Counted from the stretch's first letter, positions 1 through 9,734 are shown. The stretch: 20,114 bases of DNA from Chara braunii (GCA_003427395.1 BFEA01000391.1:239732-259845), one strand, 5' to 3'. Notes: generated by a model from the sequence alone, not told the origin. Numbers and translations are program-made.

Positions 1-32
1 CCGGAACGGACCTTCACTCGTTCGTTTCGTTA

Positions 33-82
33 AGTATTATGCGAAATACAGACTCTTAGTATTATGCGAAATACAGACTCTT
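33..82. repeat. 25-bp tandem duplication, two copies
   Basis: The unit that begins AGTATTATGCGAAATACAG occupies 33-57 and is repeated exactly at 58-82. It contains no recognisable motif and lies in non-coding DNA next to the window edge. It may be a recent slippage duplication or part of a longer array cut by the window. Confidence 0.9.
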
Positions 83-229
83 ACTTCCACCATCATCTCG
101 CCTCCTCCGTCCTCCCTCATCGGCTCCTTTGCGCTGAAGTCAACAAAAACTAGCCCACGGTGCTCGAACATCATACATCAATCCGGGCGGCGTGGGAATC
201 TAACCGAACGAAGGGCAATGCAAAACAGT

Positions 230-327
230 AAGAAACATTTGTCTTCGCTTTATGTGCGTTGGCCTTGCGCAGAGTCCATGCTAATCTTCTCCGTACTGTT
301 CCAATTTTAACAGATGTCCTGAAGGAC
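230..327 (-). ncRNA. U6 spliceosomal snRNA-like sequence, probably a pseudogene
   Basis: U6 snRNA forms the catalytic core of the spliceosome. Read on the minus strand, the segment starts with a 5' hairpin (GTCC, loop, GGAC; 316-327) followed by ACATC. Then come TAAAATTGGAAC (298-309), GAGAAGATTAGCATGG (276-291), CTGCGCAAGG (263-272) and CGCACA (253-258), in canonical U6 order and spacing. The AGC catalytic triad is present. Several things argue against a working gene. The near-invariant ACAGAGA box reads ACGGAGA (change at 292). The internal stem-loop differs and is about two bases short. The 3' part after CGCACA diverges. I see no TATA box about 30 bases upstream, and the first run of four Ts (222-225) is interrupted from the body. 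The homology is clear; function is doubtful. The 5' half resembles green-lineage U6 more than animal U6, from memory of those sequences. Confidence 0.78.
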
Positions 328-419
328 TTGGCCGTGCGACGGCGTGGCGGAGCTACCACCGGGTCGACCGTCCCAAACAACTCAGAATCTTCGGTTTCAC
401 TCATCATCCATCATCTAGG

Positions 420-1069
420 ATCGAACATGGGTCTGTACTTCAACTATTTAACGGTATACCCACTGGGCTAAACTCTCGGGTCCGCGGCCGGTCTCAGAAT
501 CGGTACCGGGCCCCGATAAAACTTCAACTAAAAGAAAAAATAAATAATAAGAAGAACAAAAAGAAAAACCTTTACACAAAAAAGGAAAACCGACGAGGAA
601 AGGAGGAGGGACCTTCCGGCTCTTTCCCTAGCCCTACCGAGCGGGCCCGCGATCGGACTCCCCCGACAAAACTAAGGGGGATAGTCCCACGGGACCCTCA
701 ACCCCTCAACTCCTTCGCCGCTCCATTACTCCTGCTCCGTCACCTGCTGGCCTCGATCCTCGCATCTCCGTGTTATAAGTCCAATATCGTAACCTTTAGG
801 GCTAAGCCCAAGCCTGAAACCAGCGTGCGTTGACTCCTATATAAAGCGGTGCAGCACGATGCTCGGGGCCAAAAAGGTGGCCTGGGCCTCATGTCCGCCT
901 ATAACCAAGTGTGCGGCCATTAAATACCCTCTCCGGCTTACTCCAACTACGCCGCGGCGGCTACGCCCGCCCTCCCGCATGCCAAACCTACCGCCGGTCA
1001 GCATGCAGGACAAAGCCTAAGCCTTTTAACCTCCCGTCTGATCGATAATAGAAATCAACTCATTTCGTT
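420..1069. other. Non-coding stretch with an A-rich purine tract
   Basis: No convincing coding sequence is visible. A strongly A/G-rich tract runs from about 521 to 610, followed by a GC-rich segment with many short pyrimidine runs. A TATA-like box at 838-846 is listed separately. No terminal repeats or RNA gene were recognised. Confidence 0.5.
838..846 (+). promoter_or_regulatory. Possible TATA box
   Basis: The sequence TATATAAAG fits the eukaryotic TATA consensus and stands out in GC-rich surroundings. The next sizeable plus-strand ORF starts 224 bases downstream, at 1070. Nothing else shows that this is a promoter, and a TATA match of this length can occur by chance. Confidence 0.25.
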
Positions 1070-1597
1070 ATGCCGACTTCACAATCAAAATACAAGAGAA
1101 GGAATCACACGCGCGCCTTAAAACTGCGCGCCCACTCACTCTTCTTAGTCGAACAATCCTTAGTCTGTCTAGAGACGACCATCGCGTTCCGCGCCGATGC
1201 TCCAAAATTTTCGAATCAATCAAACTTTCTGTTACTTATAAAAAACAGGGCGGATACCCTTGTCAAGGTATTCGCGCCGACAGCTTACCAGACCATATTA
1301 AGCGACGTCCCTGTCGCTTCGCCAAATCAGAAAGCTATAAATTCATCCATACTCCAAAATGTTGATGAGAAAGGAACCAATCCGATTAGCCGACAGACTC
1401 AGGTTCGAGGCCTCCATCAAACCGTGCCAACACAACTATATGTCACCAGGGTTTTAACCTGGGTCTCCATTGTCCTGACACTAGGACGCCGGTGTACTAC
1501 GCATCGGTACTACATCATAAGTTCTAAAGGCCCTCATAACCGTCCTCTCCCCTTTGTCCTAGACAAACGCCGACTTCTCGTTGAGTGTCCCAGTTAG
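1070..1597 (+). CDS. Uncertain ORF, 175 codons, no recognised family
   Basis: An ATG-initiated frame of 175 codons runs to a stop at 1597. The predicted product is basic at its N-terminus (KYKRRNHTRALKLR), with no recognisable domain, signal peptide or membrane segment. In 20 kb read in six frames an ORF of this size has a fair chance of arising at random: a rough estimate is a few tenths expected, assuming about one stop per 20 codons. It lies 224 bases after a TATA-like box, which is weak support. It could equally be a shadow or an old repeat fragment. Confidence 0.2.
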   Translation: MPTSQSKYKRRNHTRALKLRAHSLFLVEQSLVCLETTIAFRADAPKFSNQSNFLLLIKNRADTLVKVFAPTAYQTILSDVPVASPNQKAINSSILQNVDEKGTNPISRQTQVRGLHQTVPTQLYVTRVLTWVSIVLTLGRRCTTHRYYIISSKGPHNRPLPFVLDKRRLLVECPS

Positions 1598-3030
1598 TCT
1601 CTTCCCTGCAAGCAGAGCCATAACTAGGGACACGGGCCTTAACTGAGACCTTAGAAGGCACTCTCGCCTCCCTTCCGAAAATCTTCACAATCAAACACAC
1701 ATACATTGCATGTATGCACTCAAATGTCATCTCAGCTCTTTCTGCAGTCTAGTACAGAAATGTTAGGTCTCCATCCTGGCCCACCATAGTCTGGTTGATC
1801 GAGCCAGATCTACGGCCCACCGCATTGTTATCTTAGCGGTAGTGCCCTCGCTGATTACGCAACGATAGACTTTCTCTGATAAGCATTCAATCAGGACTAC
1901 ACAAATGACTTCTACAGACTTGACTCATATCCTCCGCCATCCCGCCGGAGTAATTCCCTGAGGCGTGCATACCCCTTAAACTCTTACTCCTTCGGTAGAC
2001 GTGGGCCCGCCGCCAGGTTGTGCCGGTCAACAGTCATCCGCTAGGGGTTGTGCCCTAACGGCACTAAACTTTACCGCTTAGCTTGGTTTTCCGCAATATG
2101 CCTTAGGATTAGCACAAGTGTCTAGACGGTGCGTCGCAAAATAGACCACAGGCCCACTGTAGAACTACGCAGGGTTCTGTCTCACTTTTGAAGGTGTTTA
2201 CCAACTCCCTTTGGGACAGCACAGAGAGCACAACACCCTTCTCACAATCACAAACAAAATCACCGTCAGGTTCACAAGGCCGTGGTCCCCTGACTTGATC
2301 AGAGACAACAAACCACACATCCTAATGATATCTACCAAATGCACTAACTTGCTACATGCTCAGTTCCACCAATAATCCAAACCGTTTTTTCTGGTCCTTC
2401 TCGTCAGACTTTACCATCCAAAACCAACTTACCATGCCATTAAATCTATTAACCACCCTTCATACGAAGGAGGTCTCACTCAATAGGTCTCCCAGCCACC
2501 CCTTCTCTGTTTAGGATGAACTCTCACGCGACCTTTCATTAAAACATCTTCCCTCTCTGAAGATGAGTCTTCAAATAAGCACAAGACCACCTTCCCACTT
2601 GAAGGTGTCTCAACCACAAAACAACTCAAACTGAAAGACCAACTTATGGGTCATTGCCACAACTCAATCATAAACATTCGGTGTGGTAAGCACTCGAGTC
2701 TCAAGGACTCATAAATCCCTTAGGATTCTCACACTTTCACAAAAACAGACTGCACTCCCTCTCCTTATACACGACCCTATCACCCGCCCGTGGGCAGATC
2801 GCACGAGTATACCGAAGAGTAGACAGTTTACATCCATTCACATTCACAAAACACACAATACATGAGATGTTTCTCATATATTTCTCACACAAAACCATCA
2901 TACATCAGGATAAAAACTCACGTGAGAGTGATTGTGATCGTCATATACAAGGAGATAGTCAAGGATAAAAACTCAACTCAAATATACCGTCTGGAATGTA
3001 ATATCCCAACTCAAAAGCGAACCAATATGG
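1598..3030. other. Non-coding stretch, no gene seen
   Basis: Only short scattered ORFs without recognisable products occur here. The second half is AT-rich and contains many short CAACTCAAA-like words that anticipate the duplicated unit beginning at 3036. I see no RNA gene or mobile-element terminus. Confidence 0.5.
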
Positions 3031-3035
3031 TATTA

Positions 3036-3227
3036 AATTACATATACATATAGAGTTGAACCATCTCAACTCAAAACGGCGCCAGTATCACACAAAGATC
3101 GCGGCCTCCCTGACCAGAGCTAAAATTAAANAATTACATATACATATAGAGTTGAACCATCTCAACTCAAAACGGCGCCAGTATCACACAAAGATCGCGG
3201 CCTCCCTGACCAGAGCTAAAATTAAAA
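3036..3227. repeat. 96-bp exact tandem duplication, N at the seam
   Basis: A unit beginning AATTACATATACATATAG and ending CCAGAGCTAAAATTAAA appears at 3036-3130 and again at 3132-3226/3227 with no difference that I can find. The two are separated by a single N at 3131. Each unit contains GAGTTGAACCATCTCAACTC, a short inverted repeat (GAGTTGA / TCAACTC). Perfect identity plus an unresolved base exactly at the junction suggests either a very recent duplication or an assembly join of the same sequence. Confidence 0.85.
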
Positions 3228-4119
3228 CAGTCTTGATCATGATGTAACCACACCCCTCAAATCAGAGGGATCCAAGTAACCTACGAAATATCCAAATATC
3301 CAAAAAAAGTAAGACTAGGAATCATTCTCACACAAGTCTTACAAACTATACTTCTAGGTTAGAGAGTCTACCCCACACATGTTGAGGTCTCTTCTCAAGT
3401 CTCTCATACCTCTCACACCCGTACAATCATCTGGACCTGGACACGAAGTAGGTCCCATATCTTCTTCTCTCAATGATAGGTCTAGTGGAATAGACTTCCC
3501 TTCCGTAGCAATGTCCTTAAAACCACTCCTCGCTCTATTTGCAGGAGGCATTCAATGACGCATTTCGAGTCAATCCTAACATCTCCCGCATGTATAGTTG
3601 TTTTATCGGGGTTCCTCTTGCCTACAACTCAGGCTACCTTACCGGAGCATTATTACAAAAACCCCTTCCCTCTGTACGCTGTGCCTATTTACATCAGCTA
3701 TATAATTGGGATTTCTTGCTTATATTTGTAGTCTACTCAAATCTCCACGCCTTTCTCACACAAACCCTTCTTCTCCACAACTACATTCAGGAGGCAGTGC
3801 TCGATGCTCCATCTCGCCGCAAAGCCTCTTTCCGTGTTCCCACAGGGATGGTTGGGTTGATATACTACCTAGCCCTGTCGAAAACATCTCCTTCAATATT
3901 AGTCCTTATTAGACCACTTGCTTCATCGTCCCTTCGTTCCCGACAAAACTTTATTATGTGCCCTTAATGTCTGCAAGTGTTTTTTTCCCAACTTGCTTTC
4001 TTTCCTCCAAAGCCACCTCTACTGCCACCACGTCCTCTATTGTCACGATCTCCACCCCCGCAGCCCCTTCCAGCCTGCTGCCTCTGGCTTCCTCCACTGG
4101 CCATGCTGCCTCGTGACAC
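3228..4119. other. Non-coding stretch before the Gag remnant
   Basis: A plus-strand open frame of 142 codons (3539-3967) exists, but it has no ATG at its start, no recognisable domain and heavy overlap with other short frames. I treat it as chance. If the downstream minus-strand Gag belonged to a complete element, its pol gene would lie here. I found no protease, reverse transcriptase, RNase H or integrase motif on that strand. Confidence 0.45.
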
Positions 4120-5246
4120 TCATTGTGTCGGCGGCTGCAACAGTCCCATAGGCTGAGGTTGAGTCTGGGCTGCAGGAGGCCCTGGCAGCATTATACTCAT
4201 TTGTGGGCCCAAACAACTGCCTTGCATCCAGGGCAGGTATGAATTATATATAGGCCTTGGTCCCACTTGACCACATGGAGTCCACTGCCCGTACAATGCC
4301 CGCTCAATCGGTGGAGGCCCCTCCTGTGCTGGTTCGCCTCCCAATTCTTGCGGCGTGGCTCCTACTTGTCGTGAGCATTGCCCCTTTCCAGTACCTTGGC
4401 CTCCCAGGGCCAGGTTTCTCGCTTTCCGCTGAGCCTTCATCAGCTTGGGAGGTTCAAGTTCCCCTTTTTCCCCTGTCACCCCCTTTTCTTTACATCTCTG
4501 AGGGGCATGGTCGAACTTCCCACAGCGATCACACACTTGTGCTCGCGCCACCTCTTACTCCTTTGCTCCTTCCGATTTGCAGTTGAGGATGCTTCCACGT
4601 TAACGAGCCCCCTCTTAGGATCAGACGCAAATAACAGGTGGGGCTATGCTAGATTTCTGCTCTTCCTTTATCTCAATCACCCCCTCGCCTCCATCTCTCT
4701 CCGGGGCGCAAGTTCGCCTCTTCGGGGTTCCTCTACGGAGGAGTGAGTCCCGCTCATCCCCCCTTGCCTCTGCTCCATCCTGCCCAACCGGTCCACTCGA
4801 TATCCCATCATAAACCTTCCTCTTGCCACGCCTGCCTTTTTCTAGTTGCGTCAACCTCTCTTCCAATATCCCAACTTGCCTCTGTATACTACTCAATTCC
4901 CCTTGTGTTAACGCAACCCCGGCTGGCTGCATGGGGCCCTCATCGATTTTAGTGAAGTTTCCAACCCATCCCAGGTCTGCGATCTTAACATGAGAGTATA
5001 CACCTCCCCACTCAGCTCTTCGCAGACAAACAACGACAACATGCTCCACATCGCCTTTTCGTCCCACATCTTCGCGAGAGAGAAGTCATGATAGCCGCGT
5101 AGGAAAGCAGATAAATTCCTTCCTTGAAACAGCAGGGCACGAAGGTCCGGGGGCATCGAGTCATTCACCGACTCGCACAACAACACTTTACTGAGGCACG
5201 TGCTCCTCCAGAGCAGGATTTTAGCAAAACCACTTTCTTCAGCCAT
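4120..5246 (-). pseudogene. Degenerate LTR-retrotransposon Gag-like gene
   Basis: Gag packages retrotransposon RNA into cytoplasmic particles. Three minus-strand open segments occur in Gag order. (1) 5246-4908, 112 codons from ATG: residues 39-100 look like the helical Gag core, with NLSAFLRGY, an aromatic-rich helix and a Trp-containing WDGLETSLKS end. (2) 5067-4621, 148 codons: a probable coiled coil at residues 57-78 (IQRQVGILEERLTQLEKG), then a charged Arg/Lys/Glu linker. (3) 4551-4120: a CCHC zinc knuckle, then a Pro/Gln/Gly-rich tail. Passing from (1) to (2) needs a -1 frame change somewhere in 4908-5067. Segments (2) and (3) share a frame but are separated by four in-frame stops within 4552-4623. 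The gene is therefore broken, unless a roughly 70-base intron removes the stops, for which I see no strong splice signals. The assignment rests on architecture; no database search was possible. Confidence 0.6.
4492..4533 (-). other. CCHC zinc-knuckle coding segment
   Basis: The minus strand encodes CDRCGKFDHAPQRC, an exact C-X2-C-X4-H-X4-C zinc knuckle with the usual glycine after the second cysteine. This motif binds RNA in the nucleocapsid part of retroelement Gag and in some cellular RNA-binding proteins. Its place downstream of a coiled coil and charged linker supports the Gag reading. The local open frame has no ATG: a stop lies two codons before its first GTG. Confidence 0.8.
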
Positions 5247-5722
5247 GATGATGGTACCAGCCTGACATGCATGACAAGCAATCGATCATCAAGTTGTGAC
5301 ACAAGGAAGCTCAAAACAAAAGGCTAGTAGAGGTGACTAATACTCAACTCACACTAACCCCCTTCCCATTTACACAACATGATCCTAACTTTAATTAAGG
5401 GGTGCTATAGACAATATACATCCCACGTAGGCAGAGCTTTTTAGAGCTAGCCATAAGCAGACAATAATCGAGGCTACAAATATTTCTGACCCTTGCACTC
5501 GTATCACATAGCAAAGTGGTTGTAGACAAGCCTGCGAGAGACGCGCTTGGCAGAGTATGGGGGTACTCTCTACCGGCCCACTATCGCAGGAATCTCGTCC
5601 CAATCTGCAGCCCTGTTATCTGGATCATGGGGGCCAGCATAGGCATCAACAATATTGACCATATTCCTAAGCCCTTGGCCATGGGGCAAGAATCTTTGGT
5701 CCAGATACAGGCCATACACCAA
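5247..5722. other. Spacer between the two minus-strand ORFs
   Basis: No convincing gene is present. On the minus strand a pyrimidine-rich run ends in TGTCAG just before the Gag-like ATG at 5246 and could serve as a splice acceptor, but no matching donor was identified. A plus-strand open frame (5516-5821) looks like chance. Confidence 0.35.
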
Positions 5723-6244
5723 CTAGCACGTGTACCTTGCATATCCCCATTCTCGCACCCTCACCGCGGCCTCTGCTGCTGCCTCTACCCTTGCCTGTCC
5801 CCCAAAACAATTTTCTATTAGGAACTCAGACAAGACAACTCTCAATGGGGCTGAAGGAAGTGCAAACTCTTTGGCACGTCTGATCTCTATACGCGTCTCC
5901 ACCTGCTCTTCTTCTTCAAGGACCCTGCCTCTCGCCCATTTTGCTGCAGCTCCCTCAACTATCCTCAAAGGCGTTGTAAGTAGCCTTCCATGCCCAAGTG
6001 CCAGCCCAATCCCGTGTAAGACCCAAAATGATGGTGAAGCATATAGTGTTACCCTCACGATCGCACACTCTTGGTCATCATCAAAGTCAGACTCGATCCA
6101 GATAAAGATCCCCTTGTCTATCGACACGCCCCACCAGGAAGAGACATACTCTCCTTCCTTGACTCGCCTCGACAAGGAAATCTCGAGCCCATTTTCCCTT
6201 TTGACGGGTAAGGTTACACTGGGATCTTCCCTAGCATAAGGCAT
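5723..6244 (-). CDS. Unknown 173-residue ORF upstream of the Gag remnant
   Basis: An ATG frame of 173 codons reads toward the Gag-like segments and lies 476 bases upstream of them on the same strand. The product has a plausible folded-protein composition: aromatic and acidic patches (EGEYVSSWWG, WIESDFDDDQE), a Gly/Leu segment, then Arg/Glu-rich helices in the C-terminal half (LEEEEQVETRIEIRRAKEF). No catalytic motif, signal peptide or membrane segment is visible. The opposite strand is also open here, but its product is Ser/Thr/Ala-rich and looks like a shadow. It could be an N-terminal part of the same retroelement polyprotein or a separate accessory ORF. I do not recognise the family. Confidence 0.35.
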   Translation of the reverse strand: MPYAREDPSVTLPVKRENGLEISLSRRVKEGEYVSSWWGVSIDKGIFIWIESDFDDDQECAIVRVTLYASPSFWVLHGIGLALGHGRLLTTPLRIVEGAAAKWARGRVLEEEEQVETRIEIRRAKEFALPSAPLRVVLSEFLIENCFGGQARVEAAAEAAVRVREWGYARYTC

Positions 6245-6675
6245 CCTAAGTTGCCTTCGCTCTGGTCTGGGTTCTGCCTATCATAGAAAAACGTCCAGCA
6301 TACGCCTTCCGTTATTATACTGATAATCACACTCTACAATCCCTACCCCTGAAGCCTCGGCTTCATACCATCTTTCCTTAAAATGCACCCTTTCCAGTGT
6401 TTACGACCACCCAACTTAGAGAAATTAATAATGGTAATATATCACGATAATATTGCATTCATAGATATCAAAAATTCATAATTATAGTACTCATGAAAAA
6501 AAAGATATATTACATAATCACTGACAACAATAGTACCCATAATAATCAAACACATCATACACAAGCTAGTCAGTTACTCAAGGCATATACAAATATCTTA
6601 TGACGACAGGCCTATATCAACAGACATAACATATGATACGCACATTATGATCAAAGATATGATTGCCAACAGTTA

Positions 6676-6777
6676 GTACTCTCAGACAAATTATTGTTAG
6701 AGTACAGCACTTTACTCCCCTGGCTCTGACAGAAGTATACTGTGGCCAGGGGCAGTGTAATCCTTTTCAGAAAGGAT
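6676..6777. repeat. Three adjacent hairpins
   Basis: Hairpin 1 pairs GTACTCT (6676-6682) with AGAGTAC (6699-6705) and extends inward through ACAA/TTGT with two bulges. Hairpin 2 pairs CCCCTGGC (6717-6724) with GCCAGGGG (6745-6752), with an inner ACAG/CTGT pair (6729-6732 with 6740-6743). Hairpin 3 pairs ATCCTTT (6760-6766) with AAAGGAT (6771-6777) across the loop TCAG. Single stems of this size occur by chance; three in 100 bases with short gaps is less expected. They could form in RNA or as DNA cruciforms. Confidence 0.55.
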
Positions 6778-7218
6778 AGCATCTTAAATCCCCAAGTCCC
6801 ACTCAAGGATCAAGCCTCACTGCTTCTCCCTCCGATTCCAGCGTCCGTTCCTTGCAGACCCTTGTCAATAAAATAAACAACCTCACCATACACACTTCGG
6901 GTGGTGCCACCCCGTCCCGTGCTGGGGAACCTACTTGATACAAAAATAGTTGGGGATTCACCCCCTACCTTTCCGTGGCATATAGTAGTTGCTTCCCTTA
7001 TAGACCATGATCCGACAAGGCTCAAACACTTTCCTCCTTTTCAGTAGTAGTGTAGTCATTTTATCACAACAGATACAACAACACCCCACTATGGACCAGG
7101 AACATAGTTCCGGCGTGGGTCTCACTACTACTTACAAGACAAGATTATAACTGAAAGCCATCTCTCAGGGGAACGATAACATAGGATTGCATTCTTCCTT
7201 AGGGTAGACCTTACACAT

Positions 7219-7296
7219 TGACCACTTCCTGAGAAGTACTTATCTCAAGAAAGCGGTCACTCCATTCACCTCTGAATCCGCATTAGACGTGGATTC
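7219..7296. repeat. Two adjacent hairpins
   Basis: The first pairs TGACC (7219-7223) with GGTCA (7255-7259) and contains inner stems TTC/GAA and TGAGA/TCTCA around an 8-base loop. The second pairs GAATCC (7274-7279) with GGATTC (7291-7296). They lie in non-coding DNA about 450 bases past the three hairpins near 6.7 kb. Individually they are not statistically strong. Confidence 0.4.
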
Positions 7297-8440
7297 TGCA
7301 TAATATCTTTACCCCTCTTTGAGGAGCAATCCAAGCACAAACTTAATTGATAACCATAAGTTGGTAATTGGACTTGAGATGCTCATATAAATCCTTGCAG
7401 ACTGATAAGTTCAAATACATACTCGAGATACATATTTTTGACAAGGATAACCAGTAAAACAATATAATTCTCAAACACATAGCCTTGCACAATTAGACAT
7501 TAGGAAAGCTTACTCAGGTAAAATCTGGCATAAATGGATGAGTTCAACATATGACTCAGGAGAGATGCCCTTAGAAGACAATAGTCTTAAGTCCTTAGAT
7601 CCAACCCCATAGATTCAAGTGGATAGTCCAAACCTGGAAAGGTTCAAGCGAAGGTCTAACATTAATTACAACTCATTGCCTCATCAAGGGCAACAAAATA
7701 GTCTAGGTGTTCGTTCCTTCACTGTTACCCCGACTACCTCTAAGATCAGATATCCCTTTTTCTGAAAAGATGCCATGAAGATATACTACTTCCCGTAGTC
7801 CTTTCCATTGAGGTTATAATACGGTGCTCACTACTCCTATCTACCGCTTTATACACCCAGATCAAACACATTGTGCGCGGTACTCCTCACATTTTCATGG
7901 CTATATACCCTGAACAACCACTTAGAACCTAGACTCAAGGATCCCAATCCATGCTCATAAAGGCTTTCAACATCACTAGCCCAACCCTCATCGAAGTCCT
8001 TCCATGACTTCTGACATGATAGGTTCCCTTACTCATCCTCGGCCTCACTCTAATGCAAAAGTACCCAGTTGCTCGCATAACCACTCAGATAAATCTTCCG
8101 ACCATAATAGGTCCCTTACAGGGCCAACTCCCACAACCATCATACTTGGCCATGTTGATAGCAACTCATCTCACCTTAGCCATATCAACCATGCAAGACA
8201 TCATCTAAGCCCGCCAACTATCAGGGCCAAGAGGTACCAACTCCAACTTCCATCATACTAGTCAGAGTACGTGAGCGCGTAGTCAGAACGTCTCTCTCTC
8301 GCGCCTCCTTTATTGTACTAGCCAAAACCAACTCACACAATCAACTTCCACTCGCTCTCTATCCAATACCATCAATCGATTAACCACAAAATTTCAAAGA
8401 AAACTTCCCATTTTGCCTAGTTCTCAAATTCCCATACCCG

Positions 8441-9390
8441 GATGTCGTTCCACCAAGGACAACGGCAGGCAACCGTTATCCCCGGCGACGCAGCCACCTG
8501 TCGAGCGCATCGGTCCGGCACCGCACAAGGCAGCGCGGGACCCTCCCGGCCGCGTCATGCAGGAGTTGGTCTAAATCCTCTTTGCGAATATACGTGGAGC
8601 TTCCGCAAGCCGCTCCGGCCGAGTGCGCCAACCATACCTCCCGCGAGCCCCTACGACAGGATAGGGCCAACGCGAGGCACAACTTACCTCCACCTTACGG
8701 GAGTTGTCACCTCCCTTTGGTGGGCGTATCCCCGCCGAGCTACCAGTCCACAGTATGAAAGTTGATCAGTTGCAATCGCAGAGGTGGACCAGCCGAGGGC
8801 GTTTCTCATTCGCTGTAGCATAGGGGGTACGCGCAGTGTCGGAGGGCGCGGTGTCCCGGCCCTCCTATGTGTATCAAGTCCCTGCTTGATACCAGGTCCT
8901 CGCTCCGATGCCGTGACCCACTAAGCCGCTACCGAACCTCCACGTCAACACGGAGTTATCAGGGTGGTGCTTTGAAATGGACTGGCCCTGTTGGTGCCTG
9001 CCCTCAGCAAAAAGGGTGCGCCACTGGGCTTTCCATTGGTCCACGCAGACTCGGCGCCCTGGTGTACAGCAGAGCACTACCGGCCTGTGGCCGTGGTAGC
9101 CGCAGGGTTCGCCCAGGGACGCAGAAGTAAATAGGTCGGTGCAGCCTTTTCTACTGCGCGCCGATCGGTCCCTGGTCAGGTTATGGGTTAGGTGCGTAGG
9201 CTCGTTAATACAGTCGGACAGAAGACGGGTAAAAGAAAAAGAAAGAAAAGAGAAAAGGGGAATAGGAAGAGAAAAAGGAAGTCAGGTGTTAGATCCGCGC
9301 ACAGATCTGGGCTCTCACTTTAGTTTGGGGCGATCCAGTGACTTCTGACCTCGGCGTCGATACGATTTTTTTCCTCCCTTACTTCGTTTC
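8441..9390. other. GC-rich stretch ending in a purine tract, no gene recognised
   Basis: Base composition shifts to clearly GC-rich from about 8440 to 9130. A plus-strand ATG ORF of 107 codons (8442-8765) and an 87-codon frame (8867-9130) are open, but overlapping frames on both strands are open too, as expected of GC-rich DNA. Neither shows a domain. An A/G-only tract follows at 9231-9281. Confidence 0.4.
9231..9281. repeat. Polypurine tract
   Basis: About 50 bases consist almost only of A and G on the plus strand, with one T. Polypurine tracts prime plus-strand synthesis in LTR retrotransposons, but I recognise no LTR beside this one. It may be simple low-complexity sequence. Confidence 0.6.
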
Positions 9391-9391
<1 letters not shown>

Positions 9392-9426
<35 letters not shown>

Positions 9427-9427
9427 T
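9392..9427. repeat. TTA trinucleotide microsatellite
   Basis: About eleven to twelve uninterrupted TTA units run on after CGTTTCG and end in a T-rich stretch. This is a simple sequence repeat of a kind common in eukaryotic intergenic DNA. Confidence 0.95.
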
Positions 9428-9626
9428 TTCTTATTTTCAGACGCGGGTTTTCCTTCGGTCCCTATCACTTCGCGGGAAGGCCAACGGTTCAAATTTTGAG
9501 CGCGGCTGCAGTCTGTGGCCCAGACTGATTTGGCCTGTCATTCTTGTACCGATGGTTGGGAGGCTCGATCGGGCGCCGCAGGGTAGGACCCCAAAAGAGG
9601 GGTGACCCGCTGCCGCATCGATAGGA

Positions 9627-9655
9627 GCTTATCACCCCTGAAGAGGGTCATAAGC
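9627..9655. repeat. Nested hairpin
   Basis: GCTTAT (9627-9632) pairs with ATAAGC (9650-9655), and inside it ACCC (9634-9637) pairs with GGGT (9645-9648), each separated by a single unpaired C on both sides. The symmetric internal mismatch and the 7-base loop make a compact stem of ten base pairs. Confidence 0.55.
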
Positions 9656-9695
9656 CCCCTCCTTACCATCGGACACGGGCACCTAATAGGGGTAG

Positions 9696-9734
9696 ACCGA
9701 CGGCTTGTTTTGAAGTGAAAAGTGCGCCGTCGGT
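9696..9734. repeat. 9-bp perfect inverted repeat
   Basis: ACCGACGGC (9696-9704) is the exact reverse complement of GCCGTCGGT (9726-9734), with a 21-base loop rich in T and A. It lies 40 bases past the nested hairpin and 185 bases before the TATAAAAG box. A 9-bp repeat with a loop of this size can occur by chance once or twice in a window of this length. Confidence 0.5.

Larger units (their letters stand above)
6245..8440. other. Long AT-rich non-coding stretch with hairpins
   Basis: No ORF worth calling is present. From about 6410 to 6660 the DNA is very AT-rich. Beyond it lie closely spaced inverted repeats at 6676-6777 and 7219-7296, listed separately. No transposon ends, tRNA or other RNA gene were recognised. 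Confidence 0.5.

Noticed and set aside
1340-1420. tRNA gene or Pol III box B
   Set aside because: GGTTCGAGGCC at 1402-1412 matches the box B consensus, but the flanks do not form a T stem and no box A is correctly spaced.
3539-3967. 142-codon plus-strand ORF
   Set aside because: No ATG at its start, no domain, and other frames overlap it. Its length is within chance for a window this size.
4908-5067. Programmed -1 ribosomal frameshift in Gag
   Set aside because: The frame change is in the -1 direction, but I found no canonical X-XXY-YYZ slippery heptamer followed by a stem in the overlap. Simple decay is more likely because stops also occur downstream.
5730-6239. 169-codon plus-strand ORF
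   Set aside because: It lies opposite the 173-codon minus-strand ORF and encodes a Ser/Thr/Ala-rich, low-complexity product typical of a shadow frame.
8442-8765. 107-codon GC-rich ORF
   Set aside because: GC-rich DNA opens several overlapping frames here on both strands. The product has no domain and no splice or promoter support.
9231-9281. Polypurine tract of an LTR retrotransposon
   Set aside because: No LTR boundary, primer-binding site or pol domain was recognised on either side, so low-complexity sequence is the simpler reading.
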